From contig NZ_CP139972.1 of NCBI RefSeq assembly GCF_034424315.1, positions 6,243,501 through 6,307,500 on the forward strand: a DNA stretch of 64,000 nucleotides. The letters are read 5' to 3'. The DNA comes from Chitinophaga sancti. Lineage in GTDB: Bacteria; Bacteroidota; Bacteroidia; Chitinophagales; Chitinophagaceae. Below the pieces are notes generated by a model. That model searched no databases. It worked only from the letters and a program-made list of their open reading frames with translations, and was not told where the DNA came from. Below, piece by piece: positions 23,987 through 32,797 of the stretch. The position numbers were made by a program, and so were the translations under genes. How positions within the stretch are numbered: position 1 is the stretch's first letter; every line of letters begins with the position of its first letter.

Positions 23987-26960
23987 ACTGAATCATCAGT
24001 TTAGTGCTCATCACTTTCTTTGTTTTAGTGCTTACTTCCACGCTGTAAATACCCGTTGGTATAGCAGATGGAATGGTCATTGTCTCGTTTGCCTTCGCTG
24101 ATTTCCTTAACACAACCCTGCCAGACATGTCTGTGATAGTGACAACTACATCAGTAATTGCCTTATCCGCAATACGGATAGCAAAGCTATGCTGGGTAAC
24201 CGGGTTAGGATAAATAGCAGAGGTAGTTATTGCTGCCGCCGCCTGTCTTGCACTGGCTTCAGTACCCGCTGCTTCAAAATGAGACCAGTTATAAGGTGCT
24301 ACATAGTGTACGTAGTAGTTACCATTTACTCTCGCAGGCATGCTATTAGACCATTTGTTGGTATAATCCACACCATTGATCTCCAGTTTAGTCAGGTTCC
24401 ATGAATTGATATAGGAAATATTACCTGCTATCACATAACAGAATTCACCGGCACCATCTTTTGCAAAAGGCAATGCTACTACAGAAGGATTATCACAGCT
24501 GCCTGTATTCACATTCTGCTTGAAATTAGCTGTGATGGACAGGTTGCTATTCACTGTAACGGTGACCGGATTGAGCGTGTCAGCGATGCCTCCGCTCCAG
24601 TTATTGAACGTATAACCACTGCCTGTTGTAGCCGTCAGCGTTACCACAGTACCTTGTGTATAAGTACCACCTGCAGGGCTGAGTGCGATGCTGCCAGTGC
24701 CTGATACCGCAGTTGTGATGGTGTATTGTTTAGGTGCTACCACATTCGTTACATACACATAGCTGGTGTCCTGGAAGCCACCATCGGCCGTCGTTGCAAA
24801 GATGGCTACACTGCCAGCTGCGATTCCGCTCACCAGGCCTGTGCTGCTTACAGTTGCAATAGCGGTGTTAGCAGAAGACCAGGTCAGGGATTTATTGGTC
24901 GCATTGGATGGTAATACGGTAGCTGTTAGTTGCGCAGTGGTATTGATGTTCAGGGTATCAATAGCCGGTGTAACGGTGATACCTGTCACCGGTACAACTA
25001 CAGCTGGTGTAGGTGTGCTGCCATATACCAGCTTATTATCTACATACAGTGGAATATTGCTCACTTCTTTCAGCGTAGCATCTACTCCCTGTGAAGACCA
25101 GTCGTTGGCTGCGCTCCATGCACTGGCTGGTGCTTCGTAAGGCAGTCGGATCCTGATCTGGGATTCCTTCTTAGACTCACCCTGACCACCCGGCCAGATT
25201 TTGAGAGAAGCGTTGTAAGTGACCTCAGTATAGTAAAGGTGCTGGGCAGTATCCCAGGCTTGTAATTGTGTAAAAGTTACATCTGCATTATTGGAAGAAA
25301 CTACGTAATCAGTCGGCTTATAACCTGCGCTAAGGCCTTCTGTAATGTTAATAAATAAGCGGAATACATGTTTGGATGCAATACGTGCAGGCCATGCAGT
25401 ATGATTGTTTACCCACACTGACCATTCAGTATACGTAGTACCGCTACCGTTAATTTTAGCTTCAATGGTAAATTCGCCGGTAGGTGTTTCTGCTACAGGG
25501 AAGTTTGCCAATGGTGTACCTCCATACTCCTGTACCAGCTTTGCTGCCAGGCCGGAGAAAGCTGCATTATAATCCGTCGCTACTTCGTTATTCACATAGT
25601 TGCCACGATCATCCGTATAAGAGTCATCGTTGTTAGGACCACCTACCAGTGCGCCATACAGGATATGTCTTGATGCTGCCGGAGGACCTGTCAGGTTATT
25701 TGTCCAGCAACCATGCGCTGTACGATGGTGAGGTTTTACAGGAGGATTGTTACCGAAGCCACATACATAGCTGCGGTTATTTGGATTGCTACCCAGTGCA
25801 TAGTTCATTTGTGACTTTGCAAAAGTGTAGTATTTTGAACCTTTGGCGGTAGTAGTCGCCGCGTCTTTGTAGTAAGCAGCCAGGAAACCTGTGTTGATGG
25901 CATATCTCAGCGCACCCCATACATCCAGGAAGGCAAGGCCACCTGCCGTATAGTTAATGCGTGATCCATTGTAACCATCTGTCCAATAGTCAAGATGTCT
26001 TTCAATATCCTCTTTGTACTGGGCTTTGCCGGTGAGCTTTGCCAGCAGGGCATAACAGCCGGTGGACTTGTCATCCCATGCAAGGCCCCACTTGTAAGAT
26101 TTGATGGCGGTTTGGGATTCTGTAGATAGGTTTGCGTAGTAAGTCTCTGCCTTTGTGAGCCATGTAGCATTGCCGGTAGCGCGGTAGAGCCAGATAGCCC
26201 CCCACACCAGTTCATCGTTGTAACCACTGTAGGAGTTGTAATAACCTGCTGCATCAGTAATGGCAGCAGAATATACTCCACGATAGGTATCAGCAAAATT
26301 GTACAACTGGATAGCGTGTGAGAGCAGGGTCGCGCTGTAAGTAGGATCGTCTGTTTTGAAAACCATACTGGCCGCCGCCATTGCCGCCGCCGTTTCTGCC
26401 GCCAGATCAGAGCCCGGATGTGTGGCATCGATCTTATACGCAGGTCGGGTCATAGCCATTACTTCTGAAGATCCCCACCACGCATGGTCTGTACCGCCGT
26501 TGCCTACCTGGCCATACAGTTCATTTGGTGCGGTATGACAGCGAATGAAGTAGTCATTCACAAAACGAAGATTACTTTTCAGGTATTTCATCTGACCTGA
26601 ATTATTGTAACCATCTGCAAAGTCAACCGCACCCCAGGCCAGCATGGTAGCAGAGAAGGCCATCGGGAAGTTGAACTTTACATGATCGCCGGCATCATAC
26701 CAGCCACCTGTCAGGTTAAGGCCTACATCACTCCCGTCCGAGAGTGCTGAGTTAGCACGCCAGGTGACGCGGTTGTCAGCAGGCAGTGTTCCCGAGCGTT
26801 GGGCTTCATAAAAGAACATAGACTTTTGCAATACTTCTGCATAGTTGTAGCTCTGTGCAAACGTGGGTTTGAGGGATACCATCGTCAGGATGGTGGCGAA
26901 CAGGGGTAGGCGCAATAACTTGCCTCCCTTCGCAATTAAGAGGGAAAATCTGGTTTTCAT
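23985..26960 (-). CDS. GH9 cellulase, multidomain, secreted by the type IX system
   Basis: I use the ATG at 26960 (MKTRFSLLIAKGG) because it gives a normal signal peptide ending at TFAQ; an in-frame ATG seven codons upstream is possible. Domains in order of the 991 residues: GH9 catalytic module (about 37-480) with the catalytic base region GGWYDAGDHVKFNFP (D89, D92) and the acid region YVNNEVATDYNAAF (E about 459); a CBM3-like module (about 490-640); a Big_2 immunoglobulin-like domain (about 655-740); an InlB-type divergent repeat (about 745-815); an uncharacterised module starting at SCDNPSVVALPFAKDG; and a C-terminal T9SS type A sorting domain (YPNPVTQHSFAI to the end). It should hydrolyse beta-1,4-glucan outside the cell. 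Confidence 0.92.
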   Translation of the reverse strand: MKTRFSLLIAKGGKLLRLPLFATILTMVSLKPTFAQSYNYAEVLQKSMFFYEAQRSGTLPADNRVTWRANSALSDGSDVGLNLTGGWYDAGDHVKFNFPMAFSATMLAWGAVDFADGYNNSGQMKYLKSNLRFVNDYFIRCHTAPNELYGQVGNGGTDHAWWGSSEVMAMTRPAYKIDATHPGSDLAAETAAAMAAASMVFKTDDPTYSATLLSHAIQLYNFADTYRGVYSAAITDAAGYYNSYSGYNDELVWGAIWLYRATGNATWLTKAETYYANLSTESQTAIKSYKWGLAWDDKSTGCYALLAKLTGKAQYKEDIERHLDYWTDGYNGSRINYTAGGLAFLDVWGALRYAINTGFLAAYYKDAATTTAKGSKYYTFAKSQMNYALGSNPNNRSYVCGFGNNPPVKPHHRTAHGCWTNNLTGPPAASRHILYGALVGGPNNDDSYTDDRGNYVNNEVATDYNAAFSGLAAKLVQEYGGTPLANFPVAETPTGEFTIEAKINGSGTTYTEWSVWVNNHTAWPARIASKHVFRLFINITEGLSAGYKPTDYVVSSNNADVTFTQLQAWDTAQHLYYTEVTYNASLKIWPGGQGESKKESQIRIRLPYEAPASAWSAANDWSSQGVDATLKEVSNIPLYVDNKLVYGSTPTPAVVVPVTGITVTPAIDTLNINTTAQLTATVLPSNATNKSLTWSSANTAIATVSSTGLVSGIAAGSVAIFATTADGGFQDTSYVYVTNVVAPKQYTITTAVSGTGSIALSPAGGTYTQGTVVTLTATTGSGYTFNNWSGGIADTLNPVTVTVNSNLSITANFKQNVNTGSCDNPSVVALPFAKDGAGEFCYVIAGNISYINSWNLTKLEINGVDYTNKWSNSMPARVNGNYYVHYVAPYNWSHFEAAGTEASARQAAAAITTSAIYPNPVTQHSFAIRIADKAITDVVVTITDMSGRVVLRKSAKANETMTIPSAIPTGIYSVEVSTKTKKVMSTKLMIQ

Positions 26961-27094
26961 CGGATACTGTTTAAAAATCAATGTAAAGGAGCCAATGGGT
27001 ATCTAAATCTGGCCCTTGAAGATATTATAGGTTTAATATTGTGCTTTTAAGAATTTGATATGGTAACACAAGTTTAGGGAATAATTGTGGATAA

Positions 27095-27139
27095 ACAAAA
27101 AATTGCCGCAGTTGATTGGCTTTATCGGTCAACTGCGGC
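27095..27139 (-). terminator. Terminator of the helical-repeat gene
   Basis: GCCGCAGTTGA and TCAACTGCGGC (27105-27139) form an 11-bp stem; on the minus strand it is followed by a TTTTTTGTTT tract. It starts 19 bp past the stop at 27158. Confidence 0.82.
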
Positions 27140-27157
27140 GACTAAGGCAGCTTTGCT

Positions 27158-28783
27158 TTAGAAGGATAAGTATTTTTTGATGAGTGGATGGACCTTCGCG
27201 GGATAACCAAATACATACATGACTGCCTGATCACCTGTATTGACCGGTAGGAAACGCTCAGTACAATTTAAGTCAGTCAGTATTTTCGCTATCAGTTCAT
27301 TCACCAGTGGTACATCGTACCAGTCACCTGAACTACCTGGTGTTACTACGTAAGCGCTATCCTTGCTAAGAATAGTGAACTTTTCACCATTTGCATCTGC
27401 CCACACATTCAGGTGGTTCAGTGTACCCAGTGACTTCGCTTTATATTCCTGCATCAGCTCAGCATATGGTACCGGGGCTTCACCCGTTTCAGCATCATAC
27501 CGCAATATCCTGTCGTGTTCATCAAGGAAATTAATCAGGAAGGTTCCTGGATGCCCGGATATTTTCCAGAGTGTTTCGAGTTGACTATCGCTATAGTGAG
27601 GCGGCACCAGCGATGCTTTACGGAGGTCTGTAACTATGGTGTGCAGCTGTATTTTTGCAAATTTGTATGCCTTATCTATAGCCGCTGCCATTTGCCTGTT
27701 TTCGGAAAGCTGCCCTGGCGTATTTAACCATTCTGCTTTACCGTTGTCGATCAGGATCTTTGCCAGTTGATAACAGCGGGCGTCAGCGAAGTCCCGGGTG
27801 GCTTCCAGCTGGGTAATAATAGTTCTCAGCAGACTATCGGTTATATTACCCTTGTCCATCTTTTCCACTACATATAGCGCATCATCAAAGGTTGAAAGAC
27901 TTTTCAGCAGTTCGTATAATTCATTGAAATATTTAGGGCCATCAAAGCGAATCAGCATACTCAGTGCCAGGCCGGAAAAGGAGCGGTGTTTCAGGTGTTC
28001 CCGGGCAATAGGTATTACACGTTCATCTCCATACAAAAAACAGCATTCCAGCACGCCCGGAAGATTTTTATCTGCTTTCAATGCCAGTTCTCCTACACGG
28101 TCTTGCACCAGTTGGTTACCATTTTCTGCAATCACCCGCAGGCAGTCACCCAGGCTATAAAAGTTCAGGTTCGTTTCCAGGTAAGGCAGCATACTGGCTC
28201 CTTTTTCACTATGGCTGAGCCAATAGATCAGTCGATCAGGTACCGTCGAGTTGCCGGACATCAGTCTCTTTTCGAATACTTCAGGGAAACCACTGAGCTT
28301 CACAGTACCTGCCAGTTCTACTGCTTTTTCTTCTAACTCAGGTTGGCTAACGGCTGCGAGGATAGCCTGGATCATCTGGCTGTCAGTGATGGCGTAAGTA
28401 AGCTCATCACTGTTGTTTTTGGTAAGCGCGCCTAAAAGAGCATTGCATTGAGCAGCATCTTGTCCGTTCAGGATCCTTACAATGCGAAAGATCACCGAAG
28501 GATCTTTCCTGCGGAAACACTTTGCAAGACTACTGATAGTAAGCACTTCGCTTTCTGATTTCGCTTTTGCTTCAGCCCTTGATTTTTCCAATCGCCCGGC
28601 GTCAGTAATTACGTTAATGCGGGTGTCGGGTTCTATTTCCGGTTCAGCGGGTTTAGGTGGATCATTCTTGTAGGGATAATCTTCAGTTGTAGACTTTTTG
28701 ATTGTTTTGGCAATGAAACCAACGGCCACAAAAGTACCAATAAGAAGGTATTTGACCACTACATAGTTCGAGGAAAAGGGCAT
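27158..28783 (-). CDS. Membrane-anchored helical-repeat protein, unknown function
   Basis: The ATG at 28783 (MPFSSNYVVVKYLLIG) gives 541 residues. A longer frame to 28822 starts with GTG inside a promoter-like CCTTTGC element and is less likely. After a single N-terminal membrane helix (about 8-26) and a Pro/Glu-rich linker (about 40-60), the body is a series of amphipathic helix pairs resembling HEAT/armadillo repeats (for example DPSVIFRIVRILNGQDAAQCNALLGAL). The last 170 residues differ and end in VMYVFGYPAKVHPLIKKYL. No catalytic motif is visible. It may be a scaffold at the inner membrane; I do not recognise a named family. Confidence 0.72.
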   Translation of the reverse strand: MPFSSNYVVVKYLLIGTFVAVGFIAKTIKKSTTEDYPYKNDPPKPAEPEIEPDTRINVITDAGRLEKSRAEAKAKSESEVLTISSLAKCFRRKDPSVIFRIVRILNGQDAAQCNALLGALTKNNSDELTYAITDSQMIQAILAAVSQPELEEKAVELAGTVKLSGFPEVFEKRLMSGNSTVPDRLIYWLSHSEKGASMLPYLETNLNFYSLGDCLRVIAENGNQLVQDRVGELALKADKNLPGVLECCFLYGDERVIPIAREHLKHRSFSGLALSMLIRFDGPKYFNELYELLKSLSTFDDALYVVEKMDKGNITDSLLRTIITQLEATRDFADARCYQLAKILIDNGKAEWLNTPGQLSENRQMAAAIDKAYKFAKIQLHTIVTDLRKASLVPPHYSDSQLETLWKISGHPGTFLINFLDEHDRILRYDAETGEAPVPYAELMQEYKAKSLGTLNHLNVWADANGEKFTILSKDSAYVVTPGSSGDWYDVPLVNELIAKILTDLNCTERFLPVNTGDQAVMYVFGYPAKVHPLIKKYLSF

Positions 28784-28828
28784 AGCATGTGGTGTTTGAA
28801 CAATCCCGCAAAGGTCAAACACGAATCT

Positions 28829-29098
28829 TTAAATTCCTAATGTGTTTTTGCCTGTTAATAGAGTAATGCGATCATCCAGTCGGATATTTCCTTCTAACTG
28901 AAAGGGCGTATCGGCAATGGCAACAGGTACTTCCGGATGCTCCCTGTTAAAAGGAAGCAGGACAGGATCAGGGGTATGATACTCGTCAGGTGTGCTTTGA
29001 GCTGTGCGTGTTTGCTCAGGCCCAAAGCCACCTGTGAATGATTTCAAAATGTGCTGATAGCTTATCTGAAACCGAATTTTCCATTTTGATTTTCCCAT
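28829..29098 (-). CDS. Doubtful small open frame, 89 residues
   Basis: It starts inside the 3' end of the NTF2-like gene and overlaps it by 37 bp in another frame. Residues 25-89 are rich in Pro, Thr and acidic residues (FGPEQTRTAQSTPDEYHTPD) and do not match a family I know. It may be the tail of a degraded gene or a chance frame. Listed because nothing else explains 28829-29061. Confidence 0.25.
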   Translation of the reverse strand: MGKSKWKIRFQISYQHILKSFTGGFGPEQTRTAQSTPDEYHTPDPVLLPFNREHPEVPVAIADTPFQLEGNIRLDDRITLLTGKNTLGI

Positions 29099-29487
29099 TT
29101 ATCAACAGCAGGAATTGCTTCAATCACATCCCAGTGTTCTGCAATCTTTGCATCTTCCACACGGAACAGGTCATAGAATGTGCTGTGTACACCTGCCATC
29201 TGTCCTTCACTGATCACGGGTACAAAGTTACCTTCTCCCGGCACTTTGTGAATAGCTGAATAACTAAAGCCTATTTTATTGGCAGCAAAGTATGCCAGTG
29301 CCTGTTGTAAACCTTCCACGCCATCGGCAATATGTGGGTTGTGTTGCACATAGCCGTGTGCCTTAATGTATGCAGGAATAACAGACGCATCACCACCCAC
29401 CAGGAATTTTTCCACAAAACCCTGGATGAATAGCTTGTTCTCCGCCGTCTTGTCCAGGTCTGTAATGGTAGTCGTGCCATCAATCAT
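29062..29487 (-). CDS. SnoaL-like / NTF2-fold protein, possibly N-terminally truncated
   Basis: A 141-residue protein of the nuclear transport factor 2 superfamily: NKLFIQGFVEKFLVGGD, HGYVQHNPHIADGVEGLQQAL, VPGEGNFVPVISEGQMAG, and the diagnostic STFYDLFRVEDAKIAEHWDVIEAIP near the end. The cone-shaped fold is complete. The frame is open for about 17 further codons upstream (through QWDNLREPVSPTANGHT) to a TAG at about 29540, which suggests that a longer ancestor has been cut. Small enzymes with this fold act as isomerases or hydrolases; the role here is unknown. Confidence 0.7.
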   Translation of the reverse strand: MIDGTTTITDLDKTAENKLFIQGFVEKFLVGGDASVIPAYIKAHGYVQHNPHIADGVEGLQQALAYFAANKIGFSYSAIHKVPGEGNFVPVISEGQMAGVHSTFYDLFRVEDAKIAEHWDVIEAIPAVDKWENQNGKFGFR

Positions 29488-29538
29488 AGTATGTCCGTTA
29501 GCGGTAGGAGAGACGGGTTCCCGCAGGTTATCCCACTG

Positions 29539-29619
29539 CTATGTGCCATGGCCGCTTTCATGAGGTCGTTGAAGAGGATATCCTGCTTTAAACTCGTATT
29601 TAGTGATGCTGGCGGCCAT
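29539..29619 (-). pseudogene. Short N-terminal gene remnant (26 codons)
   Basis: An ATG at 29619 opens MAASITKYEFKAGYP and stops at a TAG at 29539, just before the open region of the NTF2-like gene. The phrase ITKYEFKAGYP weakly recalls the start of DUF1254-type proteins. The arrangement looks like a gene start joined by deletion to another gene's end. Confidence 0.3.
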
Positions 29620-29703
29620 ATTTTCCTGGTAGGAAGTTAAGGAATAGCTGACAGCTATCACTACAGGAAGTAAATATTCGTAAAAGGGAGCCCGGTAATA
29701 AGG

Positions 29704-30111
29704 CTAGCTGGAGCGTAATGTATCGGAATTGAAACTGGTAATGATCAAATAGTGCCGGTCAAAGAGTTTTAGACAGGTATAAACAATGACCAAAATCAAA
29801 GAAAAAGCGACCGTAGCTCTAAGTTTCTTTAAAATAGTGAGCGAAATTGCAGCCACATAAATAACAATTAACGGTAAGAAAGTTACTGAACGGTATTTGT
29901 AAAACATGTGATCCGGGGAGGCCTCCCAGGCATAGATCAGCTTAACGATCAAACATGTCAAATTCGTGATGGCAAAAGCAGCAGCTATAGAATTGGAAGT
30001 AGCAAGATAAAGGTGAATCACCTTACGGAGTTTTGCAAAAAACAGGCAGGCTATCAGAGAACCAATTGCGGTTATACAATGAGTCAGGAGTAGGGATTCT
30101 TGTATGTACAC
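29704..30111 (-). CDS. Small four-helix membrane protein, unknown function
   Basis: The 135-residue product has four clear hydrophobic segments (about 8-26, 38-60, 75-93 and 98-112), with basic residues in the intervening loops (KLRK after the first, LKKLR after the third). No motif identifies a family. It lies 10 bp beyond the tRNA-Glu terminator on the same strand. The consistent helix spacing and loop charge support coding. Confidence 0.55.
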   Translation of the reverse strand: MYIQESLLLTHCITAIGSLIACLFFAKLRKVIHLYLATSNSIAAAFAITNLTCLIVKLIYAWEASPDHMFYKYRSVTFLPLIVIYVAAISLTILKKLRATVAFSLILVIVYTCLKLFDRHYLIITSFNSDTLRSS

Positions 30112-30120
30112 AAACGGTGA

Positions 30121-30150
30121 AAATAAAAAAGGCTGCTCGATTGAGCAACC
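30121..30150 (-). terminator. Terminator of the second tRNA-Glu gene
   Basis: On the minus strand GGTTGCTC pairs with GAGCAGCC (one G-U) around AATC, followed by TTTTTTATTT. It begins 10 bp after the tRNA and differs in sequence from the terminator of the other copy. Confidence 0.83.
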
Positions 30151-30160
30151 TTTCTACTGG

Positions 30161-30232
30161 TACCGCGTACGGGAGTCGAACCCGTCATTCCTCCGTGAAA
30201 GGGAGGCGTCTTAGCCGATTGACCAACGCGGC
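30161..30232 (-). tRNA. tRNA-Glu (anticodon TTC), second copy
   Basis: Identical over all 72 nt to the gene at 13781-13852 and on the same strand, with the same anticodon loop CTTTCAC. Flanking sequence is different, so only the tRNA itself is duplicated. Confidence 0.95.
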
Positions 30233-30327
30233 TTAATCTTAAGCTATGGCGCGATTCCATAATTGGATTGCAAAGGTAAGCGGGATTTTCATTTTTCCAA
30301 AAAAAATTTCGTTAACTTAAAATTCTA

Positions 30328-30358
30328 TTGCTTTATCCCCGTCTAGCATGTAACTTCG
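30328..30358 (+). promoter_or_regulatory. Promoter of the gap gene
   Basis: TAACTTCG (30351-30358) resembles the -7 consensus TAnnTTTG, with TTG at 30328-30330 exactly 20 bp upstream as a -33 element. This overlaps an upstream in-frame start and supports translation from the ATG at 30397. Confidence 0.6.
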
Positions 30359-30396
30359 CAATCAATTTTTTTCAATCTCAACAAACTCAGTGTAAA

Positions 30397-31413
30397 ATGG
30401 GAACTAATCTTAAAATCGGTATTAATGGTTTCGGTCGTATCGGCCGTTTGGTATACCGTCAGATCTTCAATATGCCAGGTATAGACGTGGTAGCTATTAA
30501 TGACCTTACAAGTCCCGCAGTTTTAGCTCACCTGCTGAAATACGATTCAGCTCAGGGTCGTTTCGATGCTGATGTGAAGCACTCCGATAACGCTATCTCC
30601 GTTAACGGACATGAGGTGAAAATTTACGCTCAGAAAGATCCTTCTCAAATTCCTTGGGGTAACCACGGTGTTGACGTTGTAATCGAATCAACAGGTTTCT
30701 TCGCTGATAAAGACAAATCAGAAGCTCACATCAAGGCTGGTGCCAAGAGAGTAGTGATCTCTGCTCCTGCTACCGGTGACCTGAAGACTGTAGTATTCAA
30801 CGTAAACCATAACATCCTGGATGGTAGCGAAACTATCATTTCCGGTGCTTCATGTACTACAAACTGTCTGGCTCCAATGGCTAAGGTACTGGAAGATAGC
30901 TTCGGTATCGAACTGGGTGTTATGACTACCATCCACGCTTACACCAACGACCAGAACACCCTGGATGCTCCTCACGCTAAAGGTGACCTGCGTCGTGCCC
31001 GTGCTGCTGCTGCTAACATCGTACCTAACAGTACTGGTGCTGCTAAAGCTATCGGCCTGGTTCTGCCTAGCCTGAAAGGTAAACTGGATGGTAACGCACA
31101 GCGTGTTCCAACCATCACTGGTTCCCTGACTGAACTGACTACCGTTCTGAAGAAGAAGACTACTGTTGAAGAAATCAACGCTGCTATGAAAGCTGCTTCT
31201 AACGAATCATTCGGTTATACTACAGACGAAATCGTGAGCAGCGACATCGTTGGTATCAGCTTCGGTTCACTGTTTGATGCTACTCAGACCAGGATCGTTT
31301 CTGTAGGAGACAAACAACTGGTTAAGACTGTATCATGGTATGACAACGAAATGAGCTATGTGTCTCAGCTGGTTCGTACCGTTAAGTACTTCGCCAGCCT
31401 GATCAGCAAATAA
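30397..31413 (+). CDS. gap: Type I glyceraldehyde-3-phosphate dehydrogenase
   Basis: The 338-residue product (start ATG at 30397, [17 protein letters not shown]) catalyses the NAD-dependent oxidation of glyceraldehyde-3-phosphate in glycolysis. NGFGRIGR (10-17) binds the dinucleotide, and the catalytic cysteine is C153 in [12 protein letters not shown]. The conserved ATG start is chosen over an upstream frame extension because a promoter-like element lies there. Codon usage is strongly biased (many CTG, GCT, GGT), typical of highly expressed genes. It is followed 110 bp later by pgk, the next pathway enzyme. Confidence 0.97.
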   Translation: MGTNLKIGINGFGRIGRLVYRQIFNMPGIDVVAINDLTSPAVLAHLLKYDSAQGRFDADVKHSDNAISVNGHEVKIYAQKDPSQIPWGNHGVDVVIESTGFFADKDKSEAHIKAGAKRVVISAPATGDLKTVVFNVNHNILDGSETIISGASCTTNCLAPMAKVLEDSFGIELGVMTTIHAYTNDQNTLDAPHAKGDLRRARAAAANIVPNSTGAAKAIGLVLPSLKGKLDGNAQRVPTITGSLTELTTVLKKKTTVEEINAAMKAASNESFGYTTDEIVSSDIVGISFGSLFDATQTRIVSVGDKQLVKTVSWYDNEMSYVSQLVRTVKYFASLISK

Positions 31414-31447
31414 GCTTTATAGATCATAAGATGTAAATGGTGAGTGG

Positions 31448-31490
31448 TAAATGGTGAAATTTTTTTCCGCCATTCACTGTTCACCATTTA
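31448..31490. repeat. Stem-loop in the gap-pgk spacer
   Basis: TAAATGGTGAA and TTCACCATTTA are perfect 11-bp inverted arms with a 21-nt loop that contains a run of seven T and a related motif (CATTCACTG). A further GGTGAGT/ATTCACC similarity lies outside. It may attenuate or process the gap-pgk transcript. Confidence 0.55.
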
Positions 31491-31523
31491 TCGTTTATTC
31501 ACCAGAGAGATAAACCAGAACAA

Positions 31524-32720
31524 ATGAGTAAATTTTCCAATTTCAACTTTAAGGGTCATAAAGCAGTAGTGCGCGTTGACTTTAACGTGCCACTGAACGA
31601 TCAATTCCAGATCACAGATGATACCCGCATGACCGCAGCTGTTGCTACCATCAAAAAGATCCTTGCTGATGGCGGTAGCGTAATCCTGATGTCTCACCTG
31701 GGTCGTCCAAAAGACGGTCCTACCGATAAATATTCACTGAAACACCTGGTTAACCACCTGATCAAATTGCTGGATGGTGTGACCGTTAAGTTCGCTACCG
31801 ACTGCATCGGTGAAGTAGCTGAAAAAGCTGCTGCTGCCCTGCAACCAGGCGAAGTGCTGCTGCTGGAAAACCTGCGCTTCTACAAACAGGAAGAAAAAGG
31901 TGATAAAGAATTTGCAGGAAAACTGTCTAAACTGGGTGACGTATATGTAAACGACGCATTCGGTACCGCTCACCGTGCACACGCTTCTACAGCAGTGATT
32001 GCTGAATTCTATCCTGCTGACAAACGTATGTTCGGTCTGCTGATGGAAGCTGAAGTAGGCAATGCAGAAAAAGTACTGCATGGCGCTGCATCTCCTTTCA
32101 CCGCTATCCTGGGTGGTGCTAAAGTGAGCGACAAAATCCTGATTATCGAAAACCTGATGGAAAAAGCTAATAACATCATCATCGGTGGTGGTATGGCTTA
32201 TACTTTCCTGAAAGCTCAGGGCAAAGAAATCGGTAGCTCTCTTTGTGAAAACGAGAAACTGGACCTGGCACTGGAACTGCTCGCTAAAGCAAAAGCTAAA
32301 GGCGTAGCACTGATCCTGCCTGTTGACTCAGTTGCTGCTGATAAATTTGCTGCTGATGCAAACACCCAGGTTGTTAGTAATGATGCGATCCCTGCTGGTT
32401 GGATGGGCCTGGATATCGGACCTAAATCCGTAGCTATCTTCAGCGAAACTATCCAACAGTCCAAAACCATCCTCTGGAATGGTCCTATGGGCGTGTTCGA
32501 AATGAAGGCTTTCCAGAATGGTACCAAATCTGTAGCTGATGCCATCGTGCTGGCTACAGCGCAGGGTGCATTCTCCCTGGTAGGTGGTGGTGACTCCGTT
32601 GCTGCTGTGAACCAGTTTGGCCTGGCTGAAAAAGTAAGCTATGTATCTACAGGTGGTGGTGCAATGCTGGAGTTCTTCGAAGGTAAGACCCTGCCAGGTA
32701 TCGCTGCTGTAAAAGCATAA
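31524..32720 (+). CDS. pgk: Phosphoglycerate kinase
   Basis: A 398-residue monomeric kinase that transfers phosphate from 1,3-bisphosphoglycerate to ADP. Recognisable blocks are [10 protein letters not shown] near the start, [10 protein letters not shown] at about 57-66, [39 protein letters not shown] in the middle and [14 protein letters not shown] near the C-terminus, which binds nucleotide. Length and motif order are normal. It follows gap, and it shares the same expression-biased codon use. A terminator follows at 32747. Confidence 0.97.
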   Translation: MSKFSNFNFKGHKAVVRVDFNVPLNDQFQITDDTRMTAAVATIKKILADGGSVILMSHLGRPKDGPTDKYSLKHLVNHLIKLLDGVTVKFATDCIGEVAEKAAAALQPGEVLLLENLRFYKQEEKGDKEFAGKLSKLGDVYVNDAFGTAHRAHASTAVIAEFYPADKRMFGLLMEAEVGNAEKVLHGAASPFTAILGGAKVSDKILIIENLMEKANNIIIGGGMAYTFLKAQGKEIGSSLCENEKLDLALELLAKAKAKGVALILPVDSVAADKFAADANTQVVSNDAIPAGWMGLDIGPKSVAIFSETIQQSKTILWNGPMGVFEMKAFQNGTKSVADAIVLATAQGAFSLVGGGDSVAAVNQFGLAEKVSYVSTGGGAMLEFFEGKTLPGIAAVKA

Positions 32721-32746
32721 TTTTAAGAATAGATATTTTTCCACTG

Positions 32747-32783
32747 AACGCTCCTGCCACCAGCAGGAGCGTTTGGTTTTTTT
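32747..32783 (+). terminator. Rho-independent terminator of pgk
   Basis: AACGCTCCTGC pairs with GCAGGAGCGTT around a 5-nt loop, followed by TGGTTTTTTT. It lies just before the symporter start at 32798. Confidence 0.88.
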
Positions 32784-32797
32784 ATTATCTTGATGCA

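Noticed and set aside
30328..30396. A longer N-terminus for the gap gene
   Set aside because: This segment holds a promoter-like -33/-7 pair, and the family start [13 protein letters not shown] is at 30397.
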